This document shows positions 49,849 through 58,164 of a DNA stretch of 64,000 nucleotides, piece after piece. A model generated the notes under the pieces. That model ran no database searches. It was not told where the DNA came from and saw only the letters and a list, made by a program, of their open reading frames with translations. The stretch is from assembly GCF_000519305.1 (NCBI RefSeq), contig NZ_JAFG01000004.1, positions 726,222 to 790,221 of the forward strand, in the 5' to 3' direction. Position 1 is the stretch's first letter, and the number at the start of each line of letters is the position of its first letter. A program made the position numbers and the translations under genes. The DNA comes from Mesorhizobium ciceri WSM4083 (lineage in GTDB: Bacteria; Pseudomonadota; Alphaproteobacteria; Rhizobiales; Rhizobiaceae).

Positions 49849-52800
49849 ATGGGAGTCACTTCACGCGAACGTTTGTCTGAAGTGCAGCGCTTCGAGCTTT
49901 TGGCGGGGTTGGGTGACAGGATTCGGGAGATCGATGATCCTGCCGAACTGGCCTTCGCGGCAGCGGAATTGCTTGGGAAGCATTTTGGCATCAGTCGAGC
50001 CGGATATGGCACGATCGATCTCGAGAAAGAAACGATAGTCATCGACAAAGACTGGAACGCGCCGGGAATCCGAAGTCTGGCCGGAACTCTGAATTTCAGG
50101 GACTACGGCTCCTATGTCGATGATTTGAAACGAGGCGAGACGGTCGTCTTCGAGAATGCCGAGACAGACCCGCGAACCCACGACCATGCCGAGGCTCTCA
50201 AAGCAATCAGCGCCCAATCCGTCATCAACATGCCGGTCACGGAGCACGGCGGGTTGGTTGCGTTATTGTACCTCAATCACTCCGAGCCAAGACACTGGAC
50301 GTCGGCCGAAGTTGCACTGGTTTCGGAAGTGGCTGACCGGACGCGCACCGCAATTGAACGGCTTCGTGCGGAGAAGGCCTTGCGTGAGAATGCCGAGCGC
50401 CTGGCCTTTCTGGATCGCCTCGGCAGAGAGATCTCCCCGGCGCCAGATGCCGACGCTGTCATGGAGGTCACCACCCGTCTACTTGGCGAACATCTTGGCG
50501 TTTCGATTTGCGCCTACGCCGACATGGAGCCGGACCAGGACCACTTCACCATTCGCGGCGACTGGAGCGCTCCTGGCTCGCCTAGCATCAGGGGATACTA
50601 CAGTCTTGCCGATTTCGGTCGTCTCGCTGTTGGCAATCTGACCGCCAATCGGCCGCTCGTCATCAACAACAATCTCGAGGAAATTGCACCCGAGGAAGCA
50701 AAGACGTTTCAAGATATAGGCATAACGGCAACGATCTGCATGCCCTTGGTCAAGCAAGGCCGGCTGGCTGCGCTAATGGCCGTTCACGACACGCAGCGCC
50801 GCGTCTGGTCGCAGCGCGAACTGTCCTTGCTGGCGGAGGTGACAGAACGGTCATGGGCTCACATCGAGCGCGTCCGCTCGGAACAGGCTGCCCGAGCGAG
50901 CGAGGAGCGGCTAAGGCTAGCAACCGATGCGGCCGCTATCGGAACGTGGGACTATGATCCCATCACAAGGGTGCTGCGTTGGGACGACCGATGCAAAGCT
51001 CTCTTCGGTCTGCCACCTGAGGCGGAGGTGACATATGAGAGCGCGTTCCTGGCCGGTCTCCATCCAGAAGACCGTGAACGGGCGGATGAGGCCGTACGCC
51101 GGGCGCTCGCGCCGGGCGAGTCTTCCCGCTACGACATCGAATATCGGACGATCGGGCTGCGCGACGGAAAGGAGCGTTGGATAGCTGCAACGGGCGAATC
51201 TCTTTTCCGGTCCGGACGAGCGGTGCGTTTCATCGGCACCGTCATGGATATTACCGCGCGAAAGCGGGTGGAGAACCAGCTCCAGATGATGAATGCGACT
51301 GCCGCCGCCGTGGCAGCCGAGCTGGACGTGGAGCGCATTGTCCAGATTGTCACCGACGCTGGCGTCGCGCTGTCAGGCGCCCAATTCGGAGCTTTTTTCT
51401 ACAATGTCCTCGATGACAAGGGGGACAGCTATATGCTCTACGCGCTGTCGGGAGCGCCACGCTCCGCTTTCGAAAATTTCCCCATGCCACGCAACACGGC
51501 CGTCTTCGAGCCTACTTTTCGCGGGACGGGCGTGGTGCGTTCCGATGATATCCTCATGGATGAGCGCTATGGAAAAAATCCGCCGAGGAAGGGAATGCCG
51601 GAAGGCCATCTTCCCGTGCGATCCTATCTTGCCGTGCCGGTCATTTCGCGATCGGGCGAAGTGCTGGGTGGCCTGTTCTTCGGACATTCCGGTCGCGGTG
51701 TCTTTGCCGCAGAGCATGAGACAGCCTTGCTGGGGCTGGCCGGTCATGCCGCCACGGCAATCGACAACTCCCGACTGTTCAAAGCGCTACAGACACTCAA
51801 TGTCACACTTGAGCAACGTGTGGCTGAGGAAGTTGCCGAACGCATCCGAGCAGAAGAGCACCTGCGCCAGGCGCAGAAGATGGAGGCCGTGGGACAGCTT
51901 ACCGGTGGCATCGCCCACGACTTCAACAATATGCTGGCTGTCATCATTGGCGGTTTGAATCTCGTGCAGCGCAAGCTCCGAAACGGCGACACGAACGTGA
52001 ACCACTTCGTCACCGGTGCAATCGATGGGGCACAACGCGCTGCGGAACTTACCAAGCGGCTGCTTGCCTTCTCCCGCCAGCAGCCCTTGGCACCGACGCG
52101 CCTGAACCCTAATCGACTCGTCTCCGGCATGAGCGAACTGCTGAGCCGAACGCTTGGAGAGACCATAGCAATCGAGACGGTGCTCGCCGCTGGGCTGTGG
52201 CATGTGGAGGCCGATGCAGGACAATTGGAAAGCGCATTGCTCAACCTTTGCGTCAACGCACGCGATGCCATGCCCGCCGGCGGAAAGCTCACGATTGAAA
52301 CGTCTAATGCCCATATTGACGACCGGTATGCGAGAGAAAACGCGATCCCCTCGGGCCAGTATGTGATGATAGCGGTCACCGATACCGGAACGGGCATGAC
52401 TGCGGACGTGCTGGCAAGAGCCTTCGATCCGTTCTTCACCACAAAGGGAGTCGGCAAGGGTACCGGATTGGGACTTAGCCAAGTGTATGGATTTGTTCGT
52501 CAGTCCGGCGGCAGCGTCAAGATCTATTCCGAAGTCGGTGTCGGAACCACCTTGAAGATTTATCTACCGCGGTCGCATGGCGGCATTCCTGATAGCCCGG
52601 CCGCCGCCTTGGCGGGCGAGCATCCGGGACGTTCAGACGAGGTCATCATGATCGTCGAGGACGAAGATCGTGTACGCCTGATGGCCGCAGAAGCGCTGCG
52701 AGAACTGGGCTATTCCGTCCTGGAAATGTCGGGGCCACGAGACGCACTTGCCGTCGTGGAGAGCGGGCAAGTGCCTTCGCTTCTGTTCACCGATGTGGTC

Positions 52801-53001
52801 ATGCCGGAAATGTCAGGCCGCGAACTGGTGGACAAGGTCAGGACATCGCACCCGTCACTAAAGGTGCTCTACACCACCGGCTACACGCGAAACGCGATCG
52901 TTCACAATGGCACGCTCGATTTTGGAACGGAGCTTTTGACCAAACCCTACACGATCGACGAGTTGGCCGAGAAGGTCCGAAAGGTGCTCGATCGAAAGTA
53001 A
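49849..53001 (+). CDS. Soluble hybrid histidine kinase (GAF-GAF-PAS-GAF-HisKA-HATPase-REC)
   Basis: 1050 residues, no membrane segment. Order: GAF about 20-170, GAF about 190-345, PAS/PAC about 350-475 (ERLRLATDAAAIGTWDYDPI), GAF about 485-640 (FGAFFYNVLDDKGDSYMLYA), coiled linker, HisKA with phospho-acceptor H690 in GGIAHDFNNML. The ATPase domain follows (NLCVNARDAMP N-box, DTGTGM, GTGLGLS), then a receiver domain with D982 in FTDVVMPEMSG. The GAF domains lack an obvious bilin cysteine, so the input is unknown. No separate response regulator adjoins it. A near-consensus GGAAC-N17-ATT sits 28-52 bases upstream. Confidence 0.93.
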   Translation: MGVTSRERLSEVQRFELLAGLGDRIREIDDPAELAFAAAELLGKHFGISRAGYGTIDLEKETIVIDKDWNAPGIRSLAGTLNFRDYGSYVDDLKRGETVVFENAETDPRTHDHAEALKAISAQSVINMPVTEHGGLVALLYLNHSEPRHWTSAEVALVSEVADRTRTAIERLRAEKALRENAERLAFLDRLGREISPAPDADAVMEVTTRLLGEHLGVSICAYADMEPDQDHFTIRGDWSAPGSPSIRGYYSLADFGRLAVGNLTANRPLVINNNLEEIAPEEAKTFQDIGITATICMPLVKQGRLAALMAVHDTQRRVWSQRELSLLAEVTERSWAHIERVRSEQAARASEERLRLATDAAAIGTWDYDPITRVLRWDDRCKALFGLPPEAEVTYESAFLAGLHPEDRERADEAVRRALAPGESSRYDIEYRTIGLRDGKERWIAATGESLFRSGRAVRFIGTVMDITARKRVENQLQMMNATAAAVAAELDVERIVQIVTDAGVALSGAQFGAFFYNVLDDKGDSYMLYALSGAPRSAFENFPMPRNTAVFEPTFRGTGVVRSDDILMDERYGKNPPRKGMPEGHLPVRSYLAVPVISRSGEVLGGLFFGHSGRGVFAAEHETALLGLAGHAATAIDNSRLFKALQTLNVTLEQRVAEEVAERIRAEEHLRQAQKMEAVGQLTGGIAHDFNNMLAVIIGGLNLVQRKLRNGDTNVNHFVTGAIDGAQRAAELTKRLLAFSRQQPLAPTRLNPNRLVSGMSELLSRTLGETIAIETVLAAGLWHVEADAGQLESALLNLCVNARDAMPAGGKLTIETSNAHIDDRYARENAIPSGQYVMIAVTDTGTGMTADVLARAFDPFFTTKGVGKGTGLGLSQVYGFVRQSGGSVKIYSEVGVGTTLKIYLPRSHGGIPDSPAAALAGEHPGRSDEVIMIVEDEDRVRLMAAEALRELGYSVLEMSGPRDALAVVESGQVPSLLFTDVVMPEMSGRELVDKVRTSHPSLKVLYTTGYTRNAIVHNGTLDFGTELLTKPYTIDELAEKVRKVLDRK

Positions 53002-53078
53002 CGATTGGCCAGAGGCGATGTACTCGAGCGGCCGACCCAAATCCACTGTAGGCACGCCGGGCGGTATGATATCTCGCC

Positions 53079-53103
53079 GGAACCAGGGGGACTGCCGCGA
53101 GTT
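53079..53103 (+). promoter_or_regulatory. Putative EcfG promoter with almost no leader
   Basis: GGAAC (53079-53083), 17 bases, GTT (53101-53103). The ATG chosen for the next gene is at 53111, so the transcript would begin at or very near the start codon. Confidence 0.45.
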
Positions 53104-53110
53104 CTCTGGA

Positions 53111-53437
53111 ATGGCAAATCATCCGATCACCAGCGCCCTTACTTCAATCGGCACACTGACTTCCCGTCCCGCTGCGTTCCTGGTCTTGTTGGCTTACGCA
53201 ATTCTTTGGATGATTTTCGAGCGACAGAGCTTGGATTGGCATGGAGCCGCAACATTGTTCACTTGGGCGATGACGCTGTTCATCCAGCGCGCGGAGCATC
53301 GCGACACGCAAGCGATCCACGCCAAGCTGGACGAGATCCTGCGGTCAGATCACGCCGCTTCAAACATCACCCGGATCGACGATGAAGAGCCCGAGGAGAT
53401 CGAAAAACATCGCCATCGCCAGCAACAGGGCGATTGA
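53111..53437 (+). CDS. Low-affinity iron permease-like small membrane protein
   Basis: 108 residues of the Iron_permease (FTR/Fet4-like, PF04120-type) family: ITSALTSIGTLTSRPAAFLV, a first helix LVLLAYAILWMIF, WHGAATLFTWAMTLFIQRAE as second helix, then DTQAIHAKLDEIL and an acidic, then basic, tail. Only two helices, as usual for the bacterial half-length proteins. The ATG at 53111 matches the family start better than the one at 53018. The role in iron uptake is by family name only. Confidence 0.85.
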   Translation: MANHPITSALTSIGTLTSRPAAFLVLLAYAILWMIFERQSLDWHGAATLFTWAMTLFIQRAEHRDTQAIHAKLDEILRSDHAASNITRIDDEEPEEIEKHRHRQQQGD

Positions 53438-53438
53438 C

Positions 53439-54770
53439 GTGCAGCCTTTCGGTTCCGCTGCGTCAGGCGCCCGCAAGAAGACCTCCGGCATTGCGCCTTG
53501 GCGAAGGGTGCTCATCTATCTGGCCATTGCCTCCATCGCCAGCCTGCTCACGGTGTTGATCATAAATCTCACTCCAGAGCCGCGCGTCCTACGATCTATC
53601 GTACCCCACCGGTTCGACGCTACGGATCCCCAATTTTCCAAGACGATGAGCAGCTATTCGCAAGGGCAGATGTTCGGTTCCAACGCGGTCCAAACTCTCG
53701 TCAATGGAGACGAAATATTTCCCTCAATGCTGCAAGCAATCGGGGCGGCTCGATCCAGCGTCAACATGGAGACGTATATTTATTGGTCAGGGGCCATCGG
53801 CTACGAGTTCGCGATCGCATTGGCGGCGAAGGCCAGCGAAGGCGTGGAAGTCCGCGTGAACGTCGACTGGGTTGGCAGCCTTCCCTTCGACGAGGACTTG
53901 ATCCGCATCATGACGACGGCAGGTGTGAGGTTCGAACGCTATCGGCCGCTACGCTGGTATACTTTGGACCGTGTAAACAACCGAACTCATCGCAAGCTGC
54001 TGATCGTCGATGGCCGGATCGCTTTCACTGGCGGGGTCGGCATTGCCGATGATTGGCGCGGGAACGCACGCAACTCAAATGAATGGCGCGACACGCATTA
54101 CCGGATCGAAGGACCCGCCGTGCCCGCATTCCAGGCGGCGTTCGCGGAAAACTGGCTTGAGACGACCGGCGAGACATTGCAGGGCGGGAAGTTCTACCCT
54201 GCAGTTGCGCCCGCTGGTGGTCTCGATGCGCAGTTGATACTTTCTTCGCAGCCAAACGGCTCGGAGAACATGGAGTTGATGATGTTGGCGGCAATAGCCG
54301 CGGCCAAGGATCATCTGCGCATCGGCATGGCCTACTTCGTGCCGGACGACATCGCGCTGCAGCAGATTCTTGATGCAAGGAAGCGAGGCGTCTCGGTCGA
54401 TGTCATCGTTCCCAATTGGCTAACGGATGTGCCCATAGTGCGAAAGGGTTCACGTTATTTCTGGGGGGAATTGCTCAAGGCCGGTGTACGCATCTTTGAG
54501 TTTCAACCCACAATGTACCATCCCAAGCTTTTGATCGTCGACGATGTCTGGGTGAGCTTTGGCTCGACCAATCTGGATGAGCGTTCCTTGCGCCTCAACG
54601 ATGAGGCCAGTCTGAACGTCTACGGCTTGGAATTCGCGCGGACGCAAATAGACATTTTCAACGAGGACCTGAAGCGATCAAGGCAGGTCAGTCTGGAAGA
54701 ATGGCAAGCGCGTCCGCTAAGCGAAAAGGTCACCGACTACTTTGCGAGCAGATTTCGCTCCCAGCTCTAA
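53439..54770 (+). CDS. Phospholipase D-family cardiolipin synthase
   Basis: 443 residues, with an N-terminal membrane helix (VLIYLAIASIASLLTVLII) and two PLD catalytic motifs: H184-x-K186-x4-D191 (HRKLLIVDGRIAFTGG) and H361-x-K363-x4-D368 (HPKLLIVDD...GSTNLDERS). Such enzymes join two phosphatidylglycerols to cardiolipin or act as phospholipases. SVNMETYIYWSGAIG fits the cardiolipin synthase subgroup. GTG at 53439, one base after the previous stop, is preferred; ATG at 53382 would overlap the permease gene by 56 bases. Confidence 0.9.
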   Translation: MQPFGSAASGARKKTSGIAPWRRVLIYLAIASIASLLTVLIINLTPEPRVLRSIVPHRFDATDPQFSKTMSSYSQGQMFGSNAVQTLVNGDEIFPSMLQAIGAARSSVNMETYIYWSGAIGYEFAIALAAKASEGVEVRVNVDWVGSLPFDEDLIRIMTTAGVRFERYRPLRWYTLDRVNNRTHRKLLIVDGRIAFTGGVGIADDWRGNARNSNEWRDTHYRIEGPAVPAFQAAFAENWLETTGETLQGGKFYPAVAPAGGLDAQLILSSQPNGSENMELMMLAAIAAAKDHLRIGMAYFVPDDIALQQILDARKRGVSVDVIVPNWLTDVPIVRKGSRYFWGELLKAGVRIFEFQPTMYHPKLLIVDDVWVSFGSTNLDERSLRLNDEASLNVYGLEFARTQIDIFNEDLKRSRQVSLEEWQARPLSEKVTDYFASRFRSQL

Positions 54771-54918
54771 CAATGGCGAGGAGGCGGAGATCCAAAGTCC
54801 CCGCGATTGCTCGCCATCGGTAATTCGCAGCCTTGATGGATCAGGTCGTGGAAGCCCTCCCTCCCAGCGGCGCTCGCCGTAACGTTTCTCCAAAGTGTTC
54901 TGCACGGATGTGGAGAGC

Positions 54919-55140
54919 TTAAAATACTTCAATCACCTTACGGCTTCTCTTTTTGAGAGCCTGGATAGATTTGCGATGAATTTGCGGCTGCGCCGGCGAC
55001 GACTCCACCGGACGCTGTGCAAGCCTTGCTTGTCTCAGCCGCGCCGTCTTCTCGGCGCGTTGTGCGCGTTCAGCGTCCAGCGTCTCTTGGCTGATACGTT
55101 TGGCGCGGTCGTATCTTTCCTTGTCATGATTGCGAGTCAC
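54919..55140 (-). CDS. Small basic protein, tandem paralog 1
   Basis: 73 residues, highly charged and helical (ETLDAERAQRAEKTARLRQA), ending in a basic tail (KKRSRKVIEVF). Start GTG at 55140 with GGAGG five bases upstream; a GTG two codons earlier would overlap that site. Its centre repeats the sequence of the next gene upstream (A-ERA-RA-KTARL-x-ARLAQ), so the two arose by duplication. Function unknown; nucleic-acid binding would fit the charge. Confidence 0.7.
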   Translation of the reverse strand: MTRNHDKERYDRAKRISQETLDAERAQRAEKTARLRQARLAQRPVESSPAQPQIHRKSIQALKKRSRKVIEVF

Positions 55141-55149
55141 GCACACCTC

Positions 55150-55350
55150 CTAGCCAGCAACAAAAATCCTGCGAACCTTTTTGATGACACGCTGCTTGCG
55201 TTCGATGGGAGACGTCGTGATGGCCTGTGCGAGGCGCGCTTCCTTCAACCGCGCCGTCTTGGCGGCGCGCTCAGCACGTTCCTTGTCGACAATGATTGCT
55301 GCAGCTGATGTGGTCTTCTCGTTGCGAGCGTCATTATTGGTCCGCGGCAT
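55150..55350 (-). CDS. Small basic protein, tandem paralog 2
   Basis: 66 residues: IIVDKERAERAAKTARLKEA matches the centre of the protein at 54919. The C-terminus is basic (ERKQRVIKKVRRIF). It follows the 50-residue gene by one base and precedes its paralog by nine, so all three are one operon behind the promoter at 55527-55551. Weak GAGG before the ATG. Confidence 0.7.
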   Translation of the reverse strand: MPRTNNDARNEKTTSAAAIIVDKERAERAAKTARLKEARLAQAITTSPIERKQRVIKKVRRIFVAG

Positions 55351-55351
55351 C

Positions 55352-55504
55352 TCAGCGCCTCGCCTTAATTCTTATCGCCCGCAGAGCCATTTTGTGCCCA
55401 GGTCGTGCTCTAACCGGATCTGTCGTCCCCTTGGGCGAGATTTTGCCCCGATGAACCGGCTTCTTGCGCAGTTGGTTGTCGTTGTCCGCTTGTGGGATGG
55501 CCAT
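55352..55504 (-). CDS. 50-residue basic protein
   Basis: Starts MAIPQADNDNQLRKKPVHRG and is strongly basic throughout (13 Arg/Lys). An AGGAGAACC ribosome binding site lies just before the ATG at 55504, and a stress-type promoter ends 23 bases upstream. First gene of a three-gene operon of small basic proteins. No known family; too short for routine gene callers. Confidence 0.7.
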   Translation of the reverse strand: MAIPQADNDNQLRKKPVHRGKISPKGTTDPVRARPGHKMALRAIRIKARR

Positions 55505-55526
55505 CTCGGTTCTCCTATGCGGGCCG

Positions 55527-55551
55527 AACTTCGATATGACACAAGTGTTCC
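55527..55551 (-). promoter_or_regulatory. Putative EcfG promoter
   Basis: GGAAC (55551-55547) and GTT (55529-55527) on the minus strand, 17-base spacer, heading the operon of three small basic proteins. Confidence 0.6.
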
Positions 55552-55792
55552 AAGGCAACGCGCAAGCTGCTGGGCTATTTTCGATGTAAGGAACGCGCGG
55601 ATATCCAGGCGTGTGATCGGGGCATTGTGACGGCGGCCATAGCTGGAACTTAGAGAGCGCAGATAGCGTCGGCGACTTCACATGTCGTTCAGACTTTGCT
55701 GCAGCACAGGATCCCCGCCGAGCGCATTGGCTCGGTATTGTAGGGAATTCGGGCGTTAGCGCCGTTGAACCGCTCCCGGTGTGTCAACAACC

Positions 55793-55918
55793 TTACAGGC
55801 AGCCGCAGGTCCAAACGAGCAGCACCGTTCCAACCGCATATGGGACCAGAAGCAAACCTATCGTCACCCAGAAAGCCGGCTCTGCCAAGGCGGCCATGTC
55901 CTTGCGAAATTGCTCCAT
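55793..55918 (-). CDS. 41-residue membrane peptide
   Basis: Short frame with an N-terminal charged segment (MEQFRKDMAALAEPAFW) and one membrane helix (IGLLLVPYAVGTVLLVW), ending TCGCL. The topology is plausible for a small membrane protein. The ribosome binding site is poor, and no stress promoter lies directly upstream, so this is tentative. Confidence 0.5.
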   Translation of the reverse strand: MEQFRKDMAALAEPAFWVTIGLLLVPYAVGTVLLVWTCGCL

Positions 55919-55968
55919 GGGGCTACCCCGGCAACTTCGACAAACGAATTGAGCTAATCTGGTAAGGC

Positions 55969-56262
55969 CTACGGCCCGCTTTTGGCATCTTCGACCTCCA
56001 GCGCATCCATGAGGGCCGCCACATCGCTTGGTTCGCCATCGGCATCACCATGCACGCCAGTTCGCGCTTTCTTGAGCGCTTGCTCGATCGCATCTTCAAT
56101 GTTTCCGAGCTCGCCCTCACGCACCTCGCGACCATAACCGGCCGCTTCGGCATCCTGCTCGAATTGCTGGGCCAGCACGGCGAAGCTCACTTCCTCTTTA
56201 CCAGCAAGAATGCCGACATTCTCCTGCAGCCAGGTTTCAAAAAACTCTTTGCTCGCGCTCAT
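55969..56262 (-). CDS. DUF768-like small protein
   Basis: 97 residues: MSASKEFFETWLQENVGILA, LAQQFEQDAEAAGYGREVRE, IEDAIEQALKKART. This matches the pattern of DUF768, a family expanded in Mesorhizobium (F..WL..NV ... L...A.A.G......E...G.....I..A). The acidic C-terminal tail is variable. A GGAGGAG site precedes the ATG at 56262. Function unknown. Its presence supports the genus guess. Confidence 0.8.
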   Translation of the reverse strand: MSASKEFFETWLQENVGILAGKEEVSFAVLAQQFEQDAEAAGYGREVREGELGNIEDAIEQALKKARTGVHGDADGEPSDVAALMDALEVEDAKSGP

Positions 56263-56467
56263 CGGATGACTCCTCCGCCGGATTAAGCGCGGCGGCGATC
56301 TGAAGTTCCGCCATGGCGTCACTTTCCCAATGGCAGGGGCTATGCTGATGGTGGGCTTGGCTGTTGATCCCGTGGTGCTGGCTCCAGCCGTCCCCATCCG
56401 CGTATCCGCCGGATACCGATTTGCGCCGCCGGGCGCTCTTCGGCGTTGGTTGATCGCCTCCGCTATT

Positions 56468-56713
56468 CTATCCCGACATTCCGGATTGTATCACCCCATC
56501 GGCCGCCGACCCGTCAGACATCGCTGCATTGTTGATCTGGTCCGTCCCGAACTGAGCGACCTGAACCATCATAGCCTTGGCCTTTGCAATGAGTTCATCG
56601 TTCGGAAGAGTATCCCCGGCCTGCAGGGTGACTGTAATACATTCGCCTCCCTCGCCCCGAAATTCCACGACCGGAGCCTGGTCTCGGCTGACGACAACTC
56701 CCATCATCTGCAT
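56468..56713 (-). CDS. Small hypothetical protein (81 residues)
   Basis: 81 residues: MQMMGVVVSRDQAPVVEFRG opens a small beta-rich domain with ECITVTLQAGDTLPNDELIA, followed by a helical and flexible tail. GAGGAGG precedes the ATG at 56713. Same strand as, and 56 bases behind, the gene at 56770, so probably cotranscribed from the promoter at 57001-57025. Function unknown. Confidence 0.75.
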   Translation of the reverse strand: MQMMGVVVSRDQAPVVEFRGEGGECITVTLQAGDTLPNDELIAKAKAMMVQVAQFGTDQINNAAMSDGSAADGVIQSGMSG

Positions 56714-56769
56714 AAAAACCTCCTCGTCGCTTCCTGTATTGCCCAGACAACCCAATGCAGCTCGGCCGT

Positions 56770-56967
56770 CTAATCCTTGACATAGGCCCCTGGTTGACGC
56801 CCGCCTCTGGGCGCCTTGGCGTCTTTCGAATGCTCGGCGACCGCAGGGCCTGCTCCGGATATTTTCTCTGGGGCCGGTGAAGGTGTCGCCGGCTTTGGCG
56901 GGGTCCTGCCGCCCGATTTCTCGGGGCGGGGTGATATGTCAGTTGAAGAATTGCCTGAAGAAGTCAT
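56770..56967 (-). CDS. Small Pro/Lys-rich disordered protein
   Basis: 65 residues of low complexity: MTSSGNSSTDISPRPEKSGG, then a proline-rich stretch and a closing GGRQPGAYVKD; probably disordered. AAGGAAAG precedes the ATG at 56967, and an exact EcfG-type promoter starts 34 bases upstream. Function unknown. Confidence 0.65.
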   Translation of the reverse strand: MTSSGNSSTDISPRPEKSGGRTPPKPATPSPAPEKISGAGPAVAEHSKDAKAPRGGRQPGAYVKD

Positions 56968-57000
56968 GGCTCTTTCCTTAGTGCGAAAAACTCCAATACC

Positions 57001-57025
57001 AACCTGCGAAACGCCGTGTCGTTCC
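57001..57025 (-). promoter_or_regulatory. Putative EcfG promoter
   Basis: GGAAC (57025-57021) and GTT (57003-57001) on the minus strand, 17-base spacer, ahead of the small disordered protein gene. Confidence 0.6.
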
Positions 57026-57415
57026 ATCGCGATATGATCTCCGTTGTTGAACCTGAGGCCTCGCTGGGGCACCGGCAATGGGCCGATTTCGCAAGACGAA
57101 TGGTAACTGCCAAGGCGCTCGGGCAAGACACAGCCTGACACATGGCGGCGCGGGTATTGGAATACGAGCCGGCGCGGAAAGGCTTCATTGAGATCCATCA
57201 CCGAACCCGCAACAGGCAGCAGCTTCGTCATTTCTGCAGAAATGCGTTTTGCCAACGCGGACACCGCGACCATGCCGTCGCCCACTACTCTCTCCTGGTG
57301 CCAAGCGCCCACTTGCAACGCCAACCTCGCAAAGCCTGCAATACAGACTGACTCCGCAGCTCAACCCATGAGGAACAATATCTCCCTTCTGGCCGACCCA
57401 TGAAGGAGGTATGAA
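57026..57415. other. Intergenic region, no gene seen
   Basis: About 390 bases upstream of the yciE-like gene. A GGAAC at 57372-57376 points towards that gene but has no GTT at the right distance, so its promoter remains unidentified. Confidence 0.5.
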
Positions 57416-57991
57416 ATGTCTGAATCGCGCGAATGGCTTGTCCAATGGCTCAGGGATGCTCACGCCATGGAGGAGCAGGCCGAAACCATGTTGAATGGGC
57501 AGCTGAACCGGATAGAGAACTATCCTGAGCTCAGCGAGCGGATTAGCCAGCACATCCAGGAGACCAGACAGCAGGCTGCTCGGCTGGAAACCTGTCTTGA
57601 CCGCATCGGACAAGGATCTTCCACACTGAAGGATGCCGGCGGCAAGCTGACGGCAATGGCGCAGTCGCTCAGCGGGGTGTTCGCCGGGGACGAAGTGATG
57701 AAGGGATCGCTTGCAAGCTACACGTTCGAGCACATGGAAATCGCCTCCTACACAATCCTCATCGCCGCTGCCAAATCGCTGGGTGAAGCAGAGGTCGCCC
57801 AGGTCTGCGAAGAGAACCTGCGTGAGGAAGTCGCAATGGCGGACTGGTTGAAAGCCATATTCCAGCGACAACCGAGCAGTTCCTGGCGCGGGCCGACTCG
57901 GAGAGTGAGAACGCCAAGCGTTGATCAGCCGGTAGCGTCATTGCTAAACAAGCTCGCGCCTTGCGCCGAAACTCGGCGCAAGGCGCATTGA
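57416..57991 (+). CDS. YciE/YciF-type ferritin-like protein (DUF892) with frameshifted C-terminus
   Basis: Four-helix ferritin-like protein of the YciE family, stress-linked in enterobacteria. Helices carry EWLVQWLRDAHAMEEQAETM, ISQHIQETRQQAARLETCLD, the metal-type FEHMEIASYTILIAAAKSLG, and EENLREEVAMADWLKA. GAAGGAGG precedes the ATG. After residue about 147 the frame changes: the family-like ending PATTEQFLARADSESENAKR lies in another frame (57862-57924, TGA at 57922), while the current frame reads a foreign tail to 57991. One base appears to be missing near 57852-57861. The helical core is complete, so the product may still fold. Confidence 0.85.
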   Translation: MSESREWLVQWLRDAHAMEEQAETMLNGQLNRIENYPELSERISQHIQETRQQAARLETCLDRIGQGSSTLKDAGGKLTAMAQSLSGVFAGDEVMKGSLASYTFEHMEIASYTILIAAAKSLGEAEVAQVCEENLREEVAMADWLKAIFQRQPSSSWRGPTRRVRTPSVDQPVASLLNKLAPCAETRRKAH

Positions 57992-58164
57992 GGTCGAGCC
58001 GTTACCGCCGTGAAAGGCACTTCAAAGTAAGGCAGTGCGTGAGGTAAGTTTTGCGATTAGCTCTCCGTGCCGCGATAGTATCCATCCTTGACGCCAATTG
58101 AACTTGAAATTCCGACGGAATTCTCTGCCATGTGCCGCTCCTTGAGAGCCGGCCGAACTGCCCA

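Noticed and set aside
57372..57376. GGAAC upstream of the yciE-like gene
   Set aside because: No GTT at 16, 17 or 18 bases.
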